Below, piece after piece: positions 16,140 through 24,897 of a stretch of 64,000 nt of DNA. The notes under the pieces were generated by a model. The model had not been told where the DNA came from. It searched no databases and worked only from the letters and a program-made list of their open reading frames with translations. Origin of the DNA: JALYUM01 sp036688685. Lineage in GTDB: Bacteria > Pseudomonadota > Gammaproteobacteria > Burkholderiales > Burkholderiaceae_D. Made by a program: the position numbers and the translations under genes. The number at the start of each line of letters is the position of its first letter. Within the stretch, counting starts at the first letter, position 1. The stretch is from contig NZ_JAQQPS010000001.1 in the NCBI RefSeq assembly GCF_036688685.1, positions 124,001 to 188,000 on the forward strand, given 5' to 3'.

Positions 16140-19100
16140 ATGAATATTTCACGCTTTTTCGTCGACAAGCCCATTTTCGCGGCTGTCCTGTCCGTCATCG
16201 TGTTCGTGGCAGGTCTGATTTCGATCTTCCAGCTGCCGATCTCGGAATACCCCGAAGTGGTGCCGCCGTCGATCGTCGTGCGCGCCCAGTATCCGGGCGC
16301 CGATCCAAAAATTATCTCTGAAACAGTCGCCACGCCGATCGAACAGGAGATCATCGGGGTCGAAGGCATGCTTTACATGACCTCGCAAAACACCTCGGAT
16401 GGCGCCTTGCAGCTGACCGTCACCTTCAAGATCGGCACCAACGTCGAGCAGGCCGAAACGGCCGTGCAGAACCGCGTCCAGCGCGCGCTGCCACGCTTGC
16501 CGGAAGAAGTGCGCCAGATCGGCGTGACCACGGTGAAAAGCTCGCCGAACATCACCATGGTGGTCCACCTGAATTCGCCGGACGGCCGTTACGACGACCT
16601 GTACCTGCGTAACTACGCCACCCTGAACGTCAAGGACCAGCTGGCGCGCATCGCCGGCATGGGTGATGTGCAGGTGTTTGGCTCGGGTGACTACTCGATG
16701 CGCGTCTGGCTCGATCCGCAGAAAGTCGCGGGCCGCAACCTGACCGCCGGCGATGTCGTCGCCGCCATCCGCGAACAGAACGTGCAGGTCGCAGCCGGTG
16801 TCGTTGGCCAGGGTCCGGCGAAGGATGCCGACTTCCAGCTGACCGTCAAAACCCAGGGCCGCCTGACCACAGTCGAAGAGTTCGGCGAGATCGTCGTCAA
16901 GACCAGCGCCGACGGCGCAACGACCTTGCTCAAAGACGTGGCGCGCATGGAAATGGGTTCGAATTCTTACGCCTTGCGTTCGCTGCTCAATAACAAACGG
17001 GCGGTGGCGCTGCCGCTGTTCCAGTCGCCGTCCGCGAATGCGCTGCAACTGTCGACCGACGTGCGCGCCAAGATGGCCGAGCTGTCGAAAGACTTCCCGC
17101 AGGGGATGGAATACAGCATCGTGTACGACCCGACGCTGTTCGTGCGCGAGTCGATCGATTCGGTCATCCACACGCTGATCGAAGCGATCGTTCTGGTGGC
17201 ACTGGTCGTCATCGTGTTCCTGCAAACCTGGCGCGCATCGGTCATTCCGCTGCTGGCCGTGCCGGTGTCGGTGGTCGGTACCTTTGCCGTGATGCTGATG
17301 TTTGGCTTCTCGATCAATACGCTCTCGCTGTTCGGCCTCGTGCTGGCCATCGGTATCGTCGTCGATGACGCGATCGTGGTAGTGGAAAACGTCGAACGCA
17401 ATATCGAGAATGGCTTGAATCCCCATGATGCGACCGTGCAGGCCATGAAAGAAGTGTCTGGTCCGATCATCGCAATCGCCCTGGTGCTGTGCGCCGTGTT
17501 CGTGCCGATTGCCTTTGTCTCGGGTCTTACCGGCCAGTTTTATCGCCAGTTCGCGCTGACCATCGCCATTTCGACCGTGATCTCGGCCTTCCTGTCGCTG
17601 ACCCTCGCGCCAGCCCTGTCGGCAGTGTTGCTGCAGCCGCATGGCGCCAAGAAGGACCGTTTGACGCGCGGCATGGATTTCCTGTTCGGCCGCTTCTTCA
17701 AAGGCTTCAACAAGTTCTTCAACCGCTCGTCGCACAAGTACGAAGCAGGTGTGCAGGGCGTCATCAAGCGCAAGAGCGCCTCCCTCGGTGTGTATGCGCT
17801 GCTGGTCATCGCCGCCGTTTTCGTGTTCAAGGCCGTGCCGCCGGGCTTCGTGCCGGCGCAGGACAAGGGCTACCTGATCGGCTTCGCCCAGCTGCCTGAC
17901 GCCGCGTCGCTCGACCGCAGCGAAGCGGTGATCCGCAAGATGTCGGACATCGCCCGCGAGATTCCGGGTGTGGATTCGGCCATCGCGTTTCCTGGCCTGT
18001 CGATCAACGGCTTCACCAATGCGCCGAACGCGGGCATCGCCTTCATCAGCCTGAAGCCCTCGTCGGAGCGCCATGGCGCTGCGCAGAGCGCGGAAGGTAT
18101 TTCCGCCGAAATCAACAAGCGCATGGGCGTCATCGAAGATGCGTTCGTGATGGTGCTGTCGCCGCCGCCGGTGAATGGCCTCGGCACCACCGGTGGCTTC
18201 AAGATGATGATCGAGGACCGCGGCAACCTGGGCTACGATGAACTGAACAAGGCCGTGCAAGCGTTCATGGGCAAGGCCGCCACCGACAAGCGCCTGATGG
18301 GCGTGTTCTCGGGCTACCAGATCAACGTGCCGCAGCTGTTCGCCGACGTGAATCGCGTGAAAGCCAAGCAGCTCGGCGTGCCGCTCTCGGAGATCAACCA
18401 GGCCTTGCAGATTAACCTGGGTTCCCTGTACGTGAACGACTTCAACCAGTTTGGCCGTACCTATCAGGTGCGCGTGCAGGCCGATGCGCCGTTCCGCTCG
18501 CAGCGCGAGCAGATCGCCCAGCTGAAAGTGCGTAACGACAAGGGCGAGATGATTCCACTGTCGTCGCTCATGACGATCAAGGATACCTACGGCCCGGACC
18601 GCGTCCAGCGCTACAACAACTATGTCGCCGCCGAGATGAACGGCGGCCCGGCTCCCGGTGTCTCGTCGGGCCAGGCCCAGGCTGCGATGGAAGAAATCGC
18701 GCGCGAAGTGCTGCCGAAGGGGATCTCGTATGAGTGGACCGACCTGACCTACCAGGACATCTTGTCCGGGAATACGATGATTTATGTGTTCCCGCTGTGC
18801 GTGCTGCTAGTGTTCCTGGTACTCGCCGCCCAGTACGAAAGCTGGACGCTGCCGCTGGCCGTGATCCTGATCGTGCCGATGTCGATCCTGTGCGCACTGG
18901 TCGGCGTGAAGCTGACCGGAGGCGACAACAATGTCTTCACGCAGATCGCGCTGTTCGTGCTGGTGGGATTGGCCTCAAAAAATGCCATTCTGATCGTGGA
19001 ATTCGCGGTCGACCTGGAAAAAGCCGGCCGCACGATCATCGAAGCCGCGCTGGAGGCTTGCCGCCTGCGTCTGCGTCCGATCCTGATGACCTCGATCGCG

Positions 19101-19346
19101 TTCATCATGGGCGTGCTGCCGCTGGTGTTCTCGCACGGCGCCGGCGCCGAGATGCGCCATGCGATGGGCGTCGCGGTGTTTGCCGGGATGCTGGGCGTAA
19201 CGCTGTTCGGCCTGTTCATGACGCCGCTGTTCTATGTTTTGCTGCGCACGCTGGCCAAGAAATTTGAAAAGAAACCCCATGTTGTCGCAACTGCCCCCGC
19301 GGTCCATGTCGTCGGCGCGCCTGTGCAGCCGGAAGGAGTCAAGTAA
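16140..19346 (+). CDS. RND multidrug efflux permease, HAE1 family
   Basis: A 1068-residue inner-membrane proton/drug antiporter of the AcrB/MexF/BpeF class. The proton-relay residues are visible: the Asp pair in IGIVVDDAIVVVEN (TM4) and the Lys in GLASKNAILIVEFA (TM10). Twelve membrane segments and two large periplasmic loops are present at normal length. It assembles as a trimer with the adaptor and the outer-membrane factor. Its stop overlaps the next ATG (TAATG), so the outer-membrane factor is translationally coupled. Likely substrates by analogy with MexEF, CeoAB and BpeEF are chloramphenicol, trimethoprim and quinolones, which is inference. Confidence 0.95.
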   Translation: MNISRFFVDKPIFAAVLSVIVFVAGLISIFQLPISEYPEVVPPSIVVRAQYPGADPKIISETVATPIEQEIIGVEGMLYMTSQNTSDGALQLTVTFKIGTNVEQAETAVQNRVQRALPRLPEEVRQIGVTTVKSSPNITMVVHLNSPDGRYDDLYLRNYATLNVKDQLARIAGMGDVQVFGSGDYSMRVWLDPQKVAGRNLTAGDVVAAIREQNVQVAAGVVGQGPAKDADFQLTVKTQGRLTTVEEFGEIVVKTSADGATTLLKDVARMEMGSNSYALRSLLNNKRAVALPLFQSPSANALQLSTDVRAKMAELSKDFPQGMEYSIVYDPTLFVRESIDSVIHTLIEAIVLVALVVIVFLQTWRASVIPLLAVPVSVVGTFAVMLMFGFSINTLSLFGLVLAIGIVVDDAIVVVENVERNIENGLNPHDATVQAMKEVSGPIIAIALVLCAVFVPIAFVSGLTGQFYRQFALTIAISTVISAFLSLTLAPALSAVLLQPHGAKKDRLTRGMDFLFGRFFKGFNKFFNRSSHKYEAGVQGVIKRKSASLGVYALLVIAAVFVFKAVPPGFVPAQDKGYLIGFAQLPDAASLDRSEAVIRKMSDIAREIPGVDSAIAFPGLSINGFTNAPNAGIAFISLKPSSERHGAAQSAEGISAEINKRMGVIEDAFVMVLSPPPVNGLGTTGGFKMMIEDRGNLGYDELNKAVQAFMGKAATDKRLMGVFSGYQINVPQLFADVNRVKAKQLGVPLSEINQALQINLGSLYVNDFNQFGRTYQVRVQADAPFRSQREQIAQLKVRNDKGEMIPLSSLMTIKDTYGPDRVQRYNNYVAAEMNGGPAPGVSSGQAQAAMEEIAREVLPKGISYEWTDLTYQDILSGNTMIYVFPLCVLLVFLVLAAQYESWTLPLAVILIVPMSILCALVGVKLTGGDNNVFTQIALFVLVGLASKNAILIVEFAVDLEKAGRTIIEAALEACRLRLRPILMTSIAFIMGVLPLVFSHGAGAEMRHAMGVAVFAGMLGVTLFGLFMTPLFYVLLRTLAKKFEKKPHVVATAPAVHVVGAPVQPEGVK

Positions 19347-20818
19347 TGAAACCCATGTTTAATCTGAGCATGATGATGGCGGCGCTGGTGCTGGCCGGCT
19401 GCAGCATGGCGCCGGTATTGAAGGCGCCCGATGTCGCCGTACCCGTCGCCTTCAAGGAAGCGGGCACGCCGCTGCAGGCGGCCGACGGCAGCAGCTGGCA
19501 AGTGGCCCAGCCGGCCGAAGCGCAGCCGCGCGGGCAGTGGTGGCTGGTCTTTAACGATTCAGCCTTGACCACGCTGGTGGAAGAAGCCACGGGCGCCAAC
19601 GCCAGCCTGGCAGCCGCCGCAGCGCGGGTGCACCAGGCGCGCGCCATCGCCGGCATCGCCCAGGCGCAGCGCAGTATCAAGGTCGACGCCGGCGTCGGCG
19701 CCCAGCGCGGCCGTGCCAGCACCACCTCGCTGGGTCTGCCGGATGGCGCCAGCGTCCCGGTCGGCAATGCCTTCCAGGCGCAGCTGTCGGCCAGTTATGA
19801 GGTCGATCTGTTTGGCCGGGTCGCCAACAACGTGAATGCGGCGCAGGCCGATGCCGCGGCTTCCGAGGCGACCTGGCGCTCGGTGCTGCTGGCGCTGCAA
19901 GCGGACGTGGCGCAGAACTACTTCCGCCTGCGCGCCACCGACGCCGAACTGGCGACGCTGGCGAAGAATGTCGACCTGCGCTTGCAGAGCGTGAAGGTCA
20001 ACCAGAGCCGCTTCGACAATGGCGACATCGGCGAATTCGACCTGGTGCGCGCCAAGTCGGAACTGGCCACGGCGCGGGCCGAGGAACTGGCATTGGCGCG
20101 CCAGCGCGCCAACCTGGAACATGCGCTGGCGGTGCTGCTGGGCCGTCCGGCCGCGCAGTTTGCGGCGCTGGCCAACCCGCTGCTGGCCGATGCACTGCCG
20201 GCCATCCCGGCCGGCATGCCATCGACCTTGCTGCAGCGCCGTCCCGACGTCGCTGCCGCCCAGCGTGCGCTGGTTGCGGCGAATGCACGGATCGGCGAAG
20301 CACGCGCCGCGATGTTCCCGGCACTGAATCTGTCGGCCCAGGGTGGCGGGGCGTCGAGCGCGCTGTCGAACATGCTGCAGTGGAGCAGCCGCTCGTGGTT
20401 GCTGGGGGCGTTGATGTCGCTGCCGGTGATCGACGGCGGCCGCAACAGGAACAACGTGACGCGCAGCCAGGCCGTGCTGGAAGAATCGGTGGCGAACTAC
20501 CGCCAGAACGTGCTGGTGGCGTTCTCGGAAGTGGAAGACAACCTGGCCGGCCTGCGCATCCTGGCCAGCCAGGCCGAGCAGGTCGAGGCGGGCGTGGTAT
20601 TTGCGCGCCGCTCGGCCGACCTGGCGCAAAAGCTGTACGATGCCGGCCGCTCCAGCTACCTCGACTTGCTCGACGCCCAGCGCAACCTGTCGCTGGTCGA
20701 ACGCAACGCGGCCCAGCTGCGCGGCGAGCGCGCCGTCACCACCGTCGCCCTGATCCGCGCCTTGGGCGGCGACTGGGGCAACGACCAGCCGCTCCCGCAA
20801 ACAATTGCCCAACAATGA
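19346..20818 (+). CDS. Outer-membrane efflux factor, NodT/OprN family lipoprotein
   Basis: A 490-residue TolC-like channel of the NodT family. A lipoprotein signal is visible (LAGCS near residue 19), followed by two homologous OEP repeats containing the long helices (about 75-260 and 290-480). Family segments include YEVDLFGRV and RRPDVAAAQRAL. It completes the tripartite pump. Its stop codon TGA lies immediately before a palindromic repeat (20819-20908), which may act as the transcript end or stabiliser. Confidence 0.94.
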   Translation: MKPMFNLSMMMAALVLAGCSMAPVLKAPDVAVPVAFKEAGTPLQAADGSSWQVAQPAEAQPRGQWWLVFNDSALTTLVEEATGANASLAAAAARVHQARAIAGIAQAQRSIKVDAGVGAQRGRASTTSLGLPDGASVPVGNAFQAQLSASYEVDLFGRVANNVNAAQADAAASEATWRSVLLALQADVAQNYFRLRATDAELATLAKNVDLRLQSVKVNQSRFDNGDIGEFDLVRAKSELATARAEELALARQRANLEHALAVLLGRPAAQFAALANPLLADALPAIPAGMPSTLLQRRPDVAAAQRALVAANARIGEARAAMFPALNLSAQGGGASSALSNMLQWSSRSWLLGALMSLPVIDGGRNRNNVTRSQAVLEESVANYRQNVLVAFSEVEDNLAGLRILASQAEQVEAGVVFARRSADLAQKLYDAGRSSYLDLLDAQRNLSLVERNAAQLRGERAVTTVALIRALGGDWGNDQPLPQTIAQQ

Positions 20819-20908
20819 GGGTCAGAGTCGAATTGTTTTGCAATAGCTTCTACGCAACGCGGTCAAATGATGCATAAGGAAAATTGCTCAATAATTTGAC
20901 TCTGACCC
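20819..20908. repeat. Palindromic interspersed repeat, copy 1
   Basis: The element is bounded by 16-base inverted arms that match at 15 of 16 positions: GGGTCAGAGTCGAATT at 20819-20834 and AATTTGACTCTGACCC at 20893-20908. The sequence just outside the left arm (AACAATGA) recurs at copy 2. It starts at the base after the outer-membrane factor stop. The rest of the gap to 21062 shows no gene. REP-like elements of this style are common in Oxalobacteraceae, often linked to tyrosine (RAYT) transposases, none of which is in this window. Confidence 0.7.
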
Positions 20909-21062
20909 CAATTTTCGAGCAATGGTTGTGAGGAAATAATGGGGACGGGGCGTGGGTTTGCGGTGGCGCAAGGGGGGCTGTCAACCGTTGCTGGGGCCGA
21001 ACGTTAACGCGACCATGGATGGCAACCGCTGTCCAGCCTCGTTTATTATTGGAGATGACCTC

Positions 21063-21455
21063 ATGATCAAGAAACTGCTGCTCGCAATCGCAACGATGGT
21101 GGCCACGATGGGCTTCGCATTCGCCCAGGTCGATGTCAACAAGGCCGATGCGCCGGCGCTCGATGGCGTCAAGGGTGTGGGGCCGAAGATGTCGAAAGCC
21201 ATCCTCGACGAGCGCGCCAAGGGGGAGTTCAAGGACTGGGCCGACTTCGAAAAGCGCGTCAAGGGCGTCGGTGAGAAAAGCTCGGCAAAACTGTCCGCCG
21301 CCGGCCTGCAAGTGAACGGCAAGTCGAAAGATGGCGCGCCAATGACGTCCAAGCCAGCCGATGCCAAGGCAGCCAAGACCGCACCGGCCGCAGCGGCCGC
21401 CAAGCCCACCACGGCCGCCAAACCGGCTGACGCGAAAAAACCGGCCACGATGTAA
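21063..21455 (+). CDS. Secreted helix-hairpin-helix protein (ComEA-like)
   Basis: A 130-residue exported protein: signal peptide to about residue 21, a helix-hairpin-helix DNA-binding domain (about 22-80, VDVNKADAPALDGVKGVGPK and GVGEKSSAKL), and a low-complexity Ala/Lys/Pro tail. The family includes ComEA, the periplasmic DNA receptor for natural transformation, but many short exported HhH proteins have unproven function. The ATG at 21063 is preceded by GGAG; longer frames back to 20952 lack a signal sequence. An intrinsic terminator follows, so it is a single-gene unit. Confidence 0.82.
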   Translation: MIKKLLLAIATMVATMGFAFAQVDVNKADAPALDGVKGVGPKMSKAILDERAKGEFKDWADFEKRVKGVGEKSSAKLSAAGLQVNGKSKDGAPMTSKPADAKAAKTAPAAAAAKPTTAAKPADAKKPATM

Positions 21456-21475
21456 GCATCGCCCCGTCACGATCG

Positions 21476-21507
21476 AACCCCGCAGTGTATTGCGGGGTTT
21501 TTTTTCG
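21476..21507 (+). terminator. Rho-independent terminator after the HhH gene
   Basis: AACCCCGCA (21476-21484) pairs with TGCGGGGTT (21491-21499) around a six-base loop, followed by a T run to about 21505. Confidence 0.9.
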
Positions 21508-21608
21508 TCCACGGCGGCGCGACATGGAACTTTTTTCTGGCACGAACTTCACCCAGGCGATGGCGCGTGCGAAGATAGCCAGATTGTTCAGTTGACCTCG
21601 AGGAATTC

Positions 21609-23009
21609 ATGCGTTCTGCTCGTCTCTCCCAGCACTTCCGTACCACGCTGCTCGCCAGCCTCGTGGCCGCTTCTGTGTGCGCGCCGCTGGCCCGCGCCGT
21701 AGCGCCTGCGGGACCCGATACCACCCGCCACCAGGCGCAGGTCGATAAGCTGGTCAAGCAAATTTCGCCGCAACGCATCGAAGGTTACATCCGCAAGCTG
21801 GTCAGCTTCCAGACCCGCCACACCATGTCCGATACCACGTCCGAGACGACCGGCATCGGCGCCGCGCGGCGCTGGATCAAGAGTGAGCTGGAACGCTGCG
21901 GCGCCGGCGCCAATGGCCGCCTGCAAGTGACGTTCGATTCGCACATCGCGCCGATCTCCGCGCGCATTTCGACGCCGACTGAAATTGTCAACGTCGTCGC
22001 TACCTTGCCCGGCACGCAGGCCGCCTCGACAGAACGCCTGTACGTCGTCAGCGGCCACTACGATTCGCGCAATACCGACATCATGGATGCGACCGGCTAC
22101 GCGCCGGGTGCCAACGACGACGCTTCCGGCACCGCCGCCGTGATGGAAATGGCGTGCGTGATGGCCCGTGAACAGTTCGATGCAACGCTGGTCTTCATGG
22201 CCGTCGCCGCCGAAGAGCAGGGCTTGCTGGGCGCCGCCCACTGGGCCGAACTGGCGAAGCAAAAAAACCTGAACGTGGCCGGCATGTTCACCAACGACAT
22301 CATCGGCAGCTCGCGCGCCGACAATGGCCGCGTCGACAACACGCAGGTGCGCCTGTTCGCCGAAAGCCTGCCCAATACCAAGGAAATGAGCGAGGCCAAC
22401 CGCACTTTGCTGGCCACCGGCGGCGAGAACGATTCGATCTCGCGCAACCTGGCCCGCCACGTCAAGGACGTGGGCGAGCGGTATGTGCCGAAATTCAAGG
22501 TCAACGTCATTCAGCGGCGCGACCGCTACCTGCGCGGCGGCGACCACATGCCTTTCCTGGAACGCGGTTACGCGGCCCTGCGCTTCACGGAACCGAACGA
22601 AGACTTCAATCACCAGCACCAGAACGTGCGCCTTGAGAATGGTGTCAAGATAGGCGACCTGATCGAATACAACGATTTTGATTACATCGCCAAAGTTGCG
22701 CGCGTCAACACCGCCGCGCTGGCCACGCTGGCGCTGGCGCCCGCTGCACCGCAGCAGGTGAAAATGCTGACAGCCAAGCTGGAAAACGATTCCACACTGA
22801 CCTGGCAAGCCAACGCCGAACCCGACCTGGCCGGCTACCGCATCGTCTGGCGCGACACCACGGCGGCGAAATGGGAAGGCTCGCAGTACGTCGGTAACGT
22901 CACCCAGGCCACGCTCAAACTGTCGAAGGACAATTATTTCTTCGGCGTGCAGGCGATCGACAAGGACGGCAACGCCAGCGTGGCGAGCTATCCTTCACCG
23001 CAGCGCTGA
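21609..23009 (+). CDS. Exported M28-family zinc aminopeptidase with C-terminal FnIII
   Basis: A 466-residue peptidase of family M28. A signal peptide ends near residue 30. The two-zinc catalytic core is visible: His in VSGHYDSR, the Asp in PGANDDASGT, the catalytic Glu pair in AAEEQGLLG, an Asp in MFTNDIIG and a His in the NHQHQN segment. About residues 375-466 look like a fibronectin-III domain (TWQANAEPDLAGYRIVWR). AGGA precedes the ATG. It should hydrolyse N-terminal residues of peptides in the periplasm or outside the cell. Confidence 0.92.
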   Translation: MRSARLSQHFRTTLLASLVAASVCAPLARAVAPAGPDTTRHQAQVDKLVKQISPQRIEGYIRKLVSFQTRHTMSDTTSETTGIGAARRWIKSELERCGAGANGRLQVTFDSHIAPISARISTPTEIVNVVATLPGTQAASTERLYVVSGHYDSRNTDIMDATGYAPGANDDASGTAAVMEMACVMAREQFDATLVFMAVAAEEQGLLGAAHWAELAKQKNLNVAGMFTNDIIGSSRADNGRVDNTQVRLFAESLPNTKEMSEANRTLLATGGENDSISRNLARHVKDVGERYVPKFKVNVIQRRDRYLRGGDHMPFLERGYAALRFTEPNEDFNHQHQNVRLENGVKIGDLIEYNDFDYIAKVARVNTAALATLALAPAAPQQVKMLTAKLENDSTLTWQANAEPDLAGYRIVWRDTTAAKWEGSQYVGNVTQATLKLSKDNYFFGVQAIDKDGNASVASYPSPQR

Positions 23010-23014
23010 CCAGT

Positions 23015-23057
23015 CGGGACGGATGCCGGATGGCCCCATACGCCGCCGGCCGTCCCG
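23015..23057 (+). terminator. Possible hairpin terminator after the M28 gene
   Basis: CGGGACGG (23015-23022) pairs with CCGTCCCG (23050-23057), with a long inner region that can pair further. The following GGTTTAAAA is only weakly T-rich, so termination is uncertain. Confidence 0.4.
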
Positions 23058-23099
23058 GTTTAAAATGGCCCTTTACTCAAGATCAGCAAGAGAGCACCC

Positions 23100-24002
23100 A
23101 TGGCATATTCGACCATCGAAGACACGATCGGCAACACCCCGCTGGTGCAGCTCATGCGCCTGCCCGGTCCCGACATTGCGGCCCGCAACAACATCATCCT
23201 CGGCAAGATGGAAGGCAATAACCCGGCCGGTTCGGTAAAAGACCGCGCCGCACTGTCGATGTTGCGCGGCGCCGCGCAGCGCGGCCAGATCAAGCCGGGC
23301 GACACGCTCATCGAAGCGACCAGCGGCAACACAGGGATTGCGTTGGCGATGGCTGCCGCCATTCTCGGCTACAAGATGGTGTTGTTGATGCCGGAGAATT
23401 TGTCGATCGAGCGCCAGCAGAGCATGGCGGCCTACGGCGCACAGATCATCCTGACACCGCGCACCGGCGGCATGGAGTACGCCCGCGACATGGCCGAACA
23501 AATGCAGCGCGACGGCCAGGGCATCATCCTCGACCAGTTCGCCAACCAGGACAACCCGCGTGCGCACTATGAGTCCACCGGCCCCGAAATCTGGCGCGAT
23601 ACCAACGGTGGCGTCACCCACTTCATCAGCGCGATGGGCACGACTGGCACCATCATGGGCGTGTCGCATTATTTGAAAGAGCAGAACGAGGCCATCCGCA
23701 TCATCGGCGCGCAGCCGGAAGAAGGGTCGCAAATTCCCGGCATCCGCAAATGGCCGGAAGCGTACATGCCGAAAATTTTCGACAAGGCACGCGTCGATCA
23801 GGTTGAAAGCGTGAGCCAGGCCGCATCCGAACAGATGGCGCGCCGGATGGCGGCGGAAGAGGGGATTTTTTGCGGTATTTCGGCCGCCGGCGCCTGCGAA
23901 ATCGCGCTGCGCGTGGCCCGCACAGTGGAGAACGCGACAATCGTGTTCATCGTCTGCGACCGCGGCGACCGTTACCTTTCGACGGGCGTCTTCCCCGCAT
24001 AA
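23100..24002 (+). CDS. cysM: Cysteine synthase B (O-acetylserine sulfhydrylase)
   Basis: A 300-residue PLP enzyme that makes cysteine from O-acetylserine and sulfide or thiosulfate. The PLP lysine is Lys47 in NPAGSVKDRA; the substrate loop TSGNTGIALA and the glycine-rich phosphate site around GTTGTIMG are intact. The sequence fits CysM better than CysK because of the EGNNPAGSVKDR motif and its length. GAGAG precedes the ATG. The gene has its own strong terminator. Confidence 0.93.
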   Translation: MAYSTIEDTIGNTPLVQLMRLPGPDIAARNNIILGKMEGNNPAGSVKDRAALSMLRGAAQRGQIKPGDTLIEATSGNTGIALAMAAAILGYKMVLLMPENLSIERQQSMAAYGAQIILTPRTGGMEYARDMAEQMQRDGQGIILDQFANQDNPRAHYESTGPEIWRDTNGGVTHFISAMGTTGTIMGVSHYLKEQNEAIRIIGAQPEEGSQIPGIRKWPEAYMPKIFDKARVDQVESVSQAASEQMARRMAAEEGIFCGISAAGACEIALRVARTVENATIVFIVCDRGDRYLSTGVFPA

Positions 24003-24019
24003 AACGTGACGCAATGGCA

Positions 24020-24057
24020 AAAGCGCGCCGTCCCGCAAGGGACCGGCGCGCTTTTTA
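24020..24057 (+). terminator. Rho-independent terminator of cysM
   Basis: A long GC-rich stem, AAAGCGCGCC (24021-24030) with GGCGCGCTTT (24046-24055), encloses GTCCCGCAAGGGAC, itself a small hairpin; a T run follows. Confidence 0.88.
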
Positions 24058-24116
24058 CGTCGCAGTTCTTCTAAAAATCATCTGGCTCTGCCAGTGATTT
24101 TCAGGTCGAGCCTTTC

Positions 24117-24146
24117 CAAACAAAAGTAGGTTTCTACTTTTGTTTG
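24117..24146 (-). terminator. Perfect 13-base stem-loop, terminator for the minus-strand gene at 24150
   Basis: CAAACAAAAGTAG (24117-24129) and CTACTTTTGTTTG (24134-24146) are exact reverse complements around a GTTT loop, three bases after the stop of the minus-strand gene. The stem is AT-rich with T-rich 3' side, so it may terminate in both directions. Confidence 0.6.
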
Positions 24147-24149
24147 AAT

Positions 24150-24488
24150 TTACGCGGCTTCGCCTTCTTTTGGCTTGAACTGTTTGTCGCTGATGCGGAA
24201 CTTGTTGCGGCGGTCGCCCATCAAGTAACGCAGGTCGCGGATCGACAGGTCGCTCACTTCGTGCATGCGGATCAGCAGCGAAGCGCCGACTGGGAGGCGG
24301 TGGTGACGAATCTTCGAAATTACTGGAGGAGCAACTTCCAAAGCACGCGACAGCGCTGCGTCGTTCTTCAGGCGCAGGTTCTCGATCAAGGTGTCGAGCA
24401 GGCGATTTGGGTTGTACTGCAGCAGTTCATCGGACTCCGAATCGCTGTTCATATCAATGCCGACTTGGTTTGTCATGATGTCTTTCAT
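24150..24488 (-). CDS. Small putative HTH protein, conserved-looking but unassigned
   Basis: A 112-residue protein. Residues about 30-90 read as a short helix-turn-helix domain of Cro/XRE style (KNDAALSRALEVAPPVISKI is the likely HTH), and the C-terminal tail is Lys-rich. No effector domain is present. The family is not one I can name. The start is uncertain: ATG 24488 has AGGA only one base before it, and ATG 24476 is the alternative. It sits next to an AT-rich 409-base spacer holding dyads, one of which could be its own operator. Confidence 0.65.
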   Translation of the reverse strand: MKDIMTNQVGIDMNSDSESDELLQYNPNRLLDTLIENLRLKNDAALSRALEVAPPVISKIRHHRLPVGASLLIRMHEVSDLSIRDLRYLMGDRRNKFRISDKQFKPKEGEAA

Positions 24489-24897
24489 TCCTATTGTGGG
24501 TTGCGGATCGCTTGAAGCGTTCGATTCCGTACTACTTTCGCAAATATATACTCAATTGTACAACTAATCTGAATTTAGTACTGGTGAGCAATTCAGAATA
24601 TGTCAACAGCTGATTCTTGTTGGCTACCCGCAACATAGCCTGAGTGCAATTCTCGCACATTCTCACAAAAAAATATTGTTGTTTATAATCACACTCAGCA
24701 TATTACCCTCAACTTCAAGTCGCTCGGGAGTGTAATATTTGGTACTTTATAGCAACTAATCGAGGGGTATCGGGAATCCGTCATTCTCATGAAGCCGCAT
24801 ACCCCGTAGGGTATGCCAATATTTTCAGCTAAACTGCATGAAATTGTAAAAATTGAACGTTACAAAAATTTACAAAATGATTACTGTAGAACAAGCT
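24489..24897. other. AT-rich intergenic spacer with dyads
   Basis: This 409-base gap has no plausible gene and is much richer in A and T than its neighbours. It contains TTGTACAA (24556-24563), an inverted repeat CTGAATT / AATTCAG (24569-24575 and 24590-24596), a plus-strand TATAAT-like motif near 24685 and a perfect stem-loop at 24797-24816. On the minus strand a weak promoter, TTCAGA then 17 bases then TATATA, can be read upstream of the small HTH gene. Confidence 0.5.
24797..24816. repeat. Perfect 8-base stem-loop
   Basis: GCATACCC (24797-24804) and GGGTATGC (24809-24816) are exact complements around CGTA. It lies about 80 bases downstream of mltB on the minus strand; no T run follows on either strand, so it is not a standard terminator. 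Confidence 0.5.

Noticed and set aside
16149..18260. 703-codon minus-strand frame opposite the RND permease
   Set aside because: Histidine- and arginine-rich shadow translation with no recognisable family.
20952..21062. N-terminal extension of the HhH protein from an upstream start
   Set aside because: The extension is not signal-like; the ATG at 21063 gives a clean signal peptide and ribosome site.
10769..24563. Shared TTGTACAA palindrome at 10769 and 24556 as one regulon
   Set aside because: An eight-base palindrome is expected by chance in 64 kb, and flanks differ.
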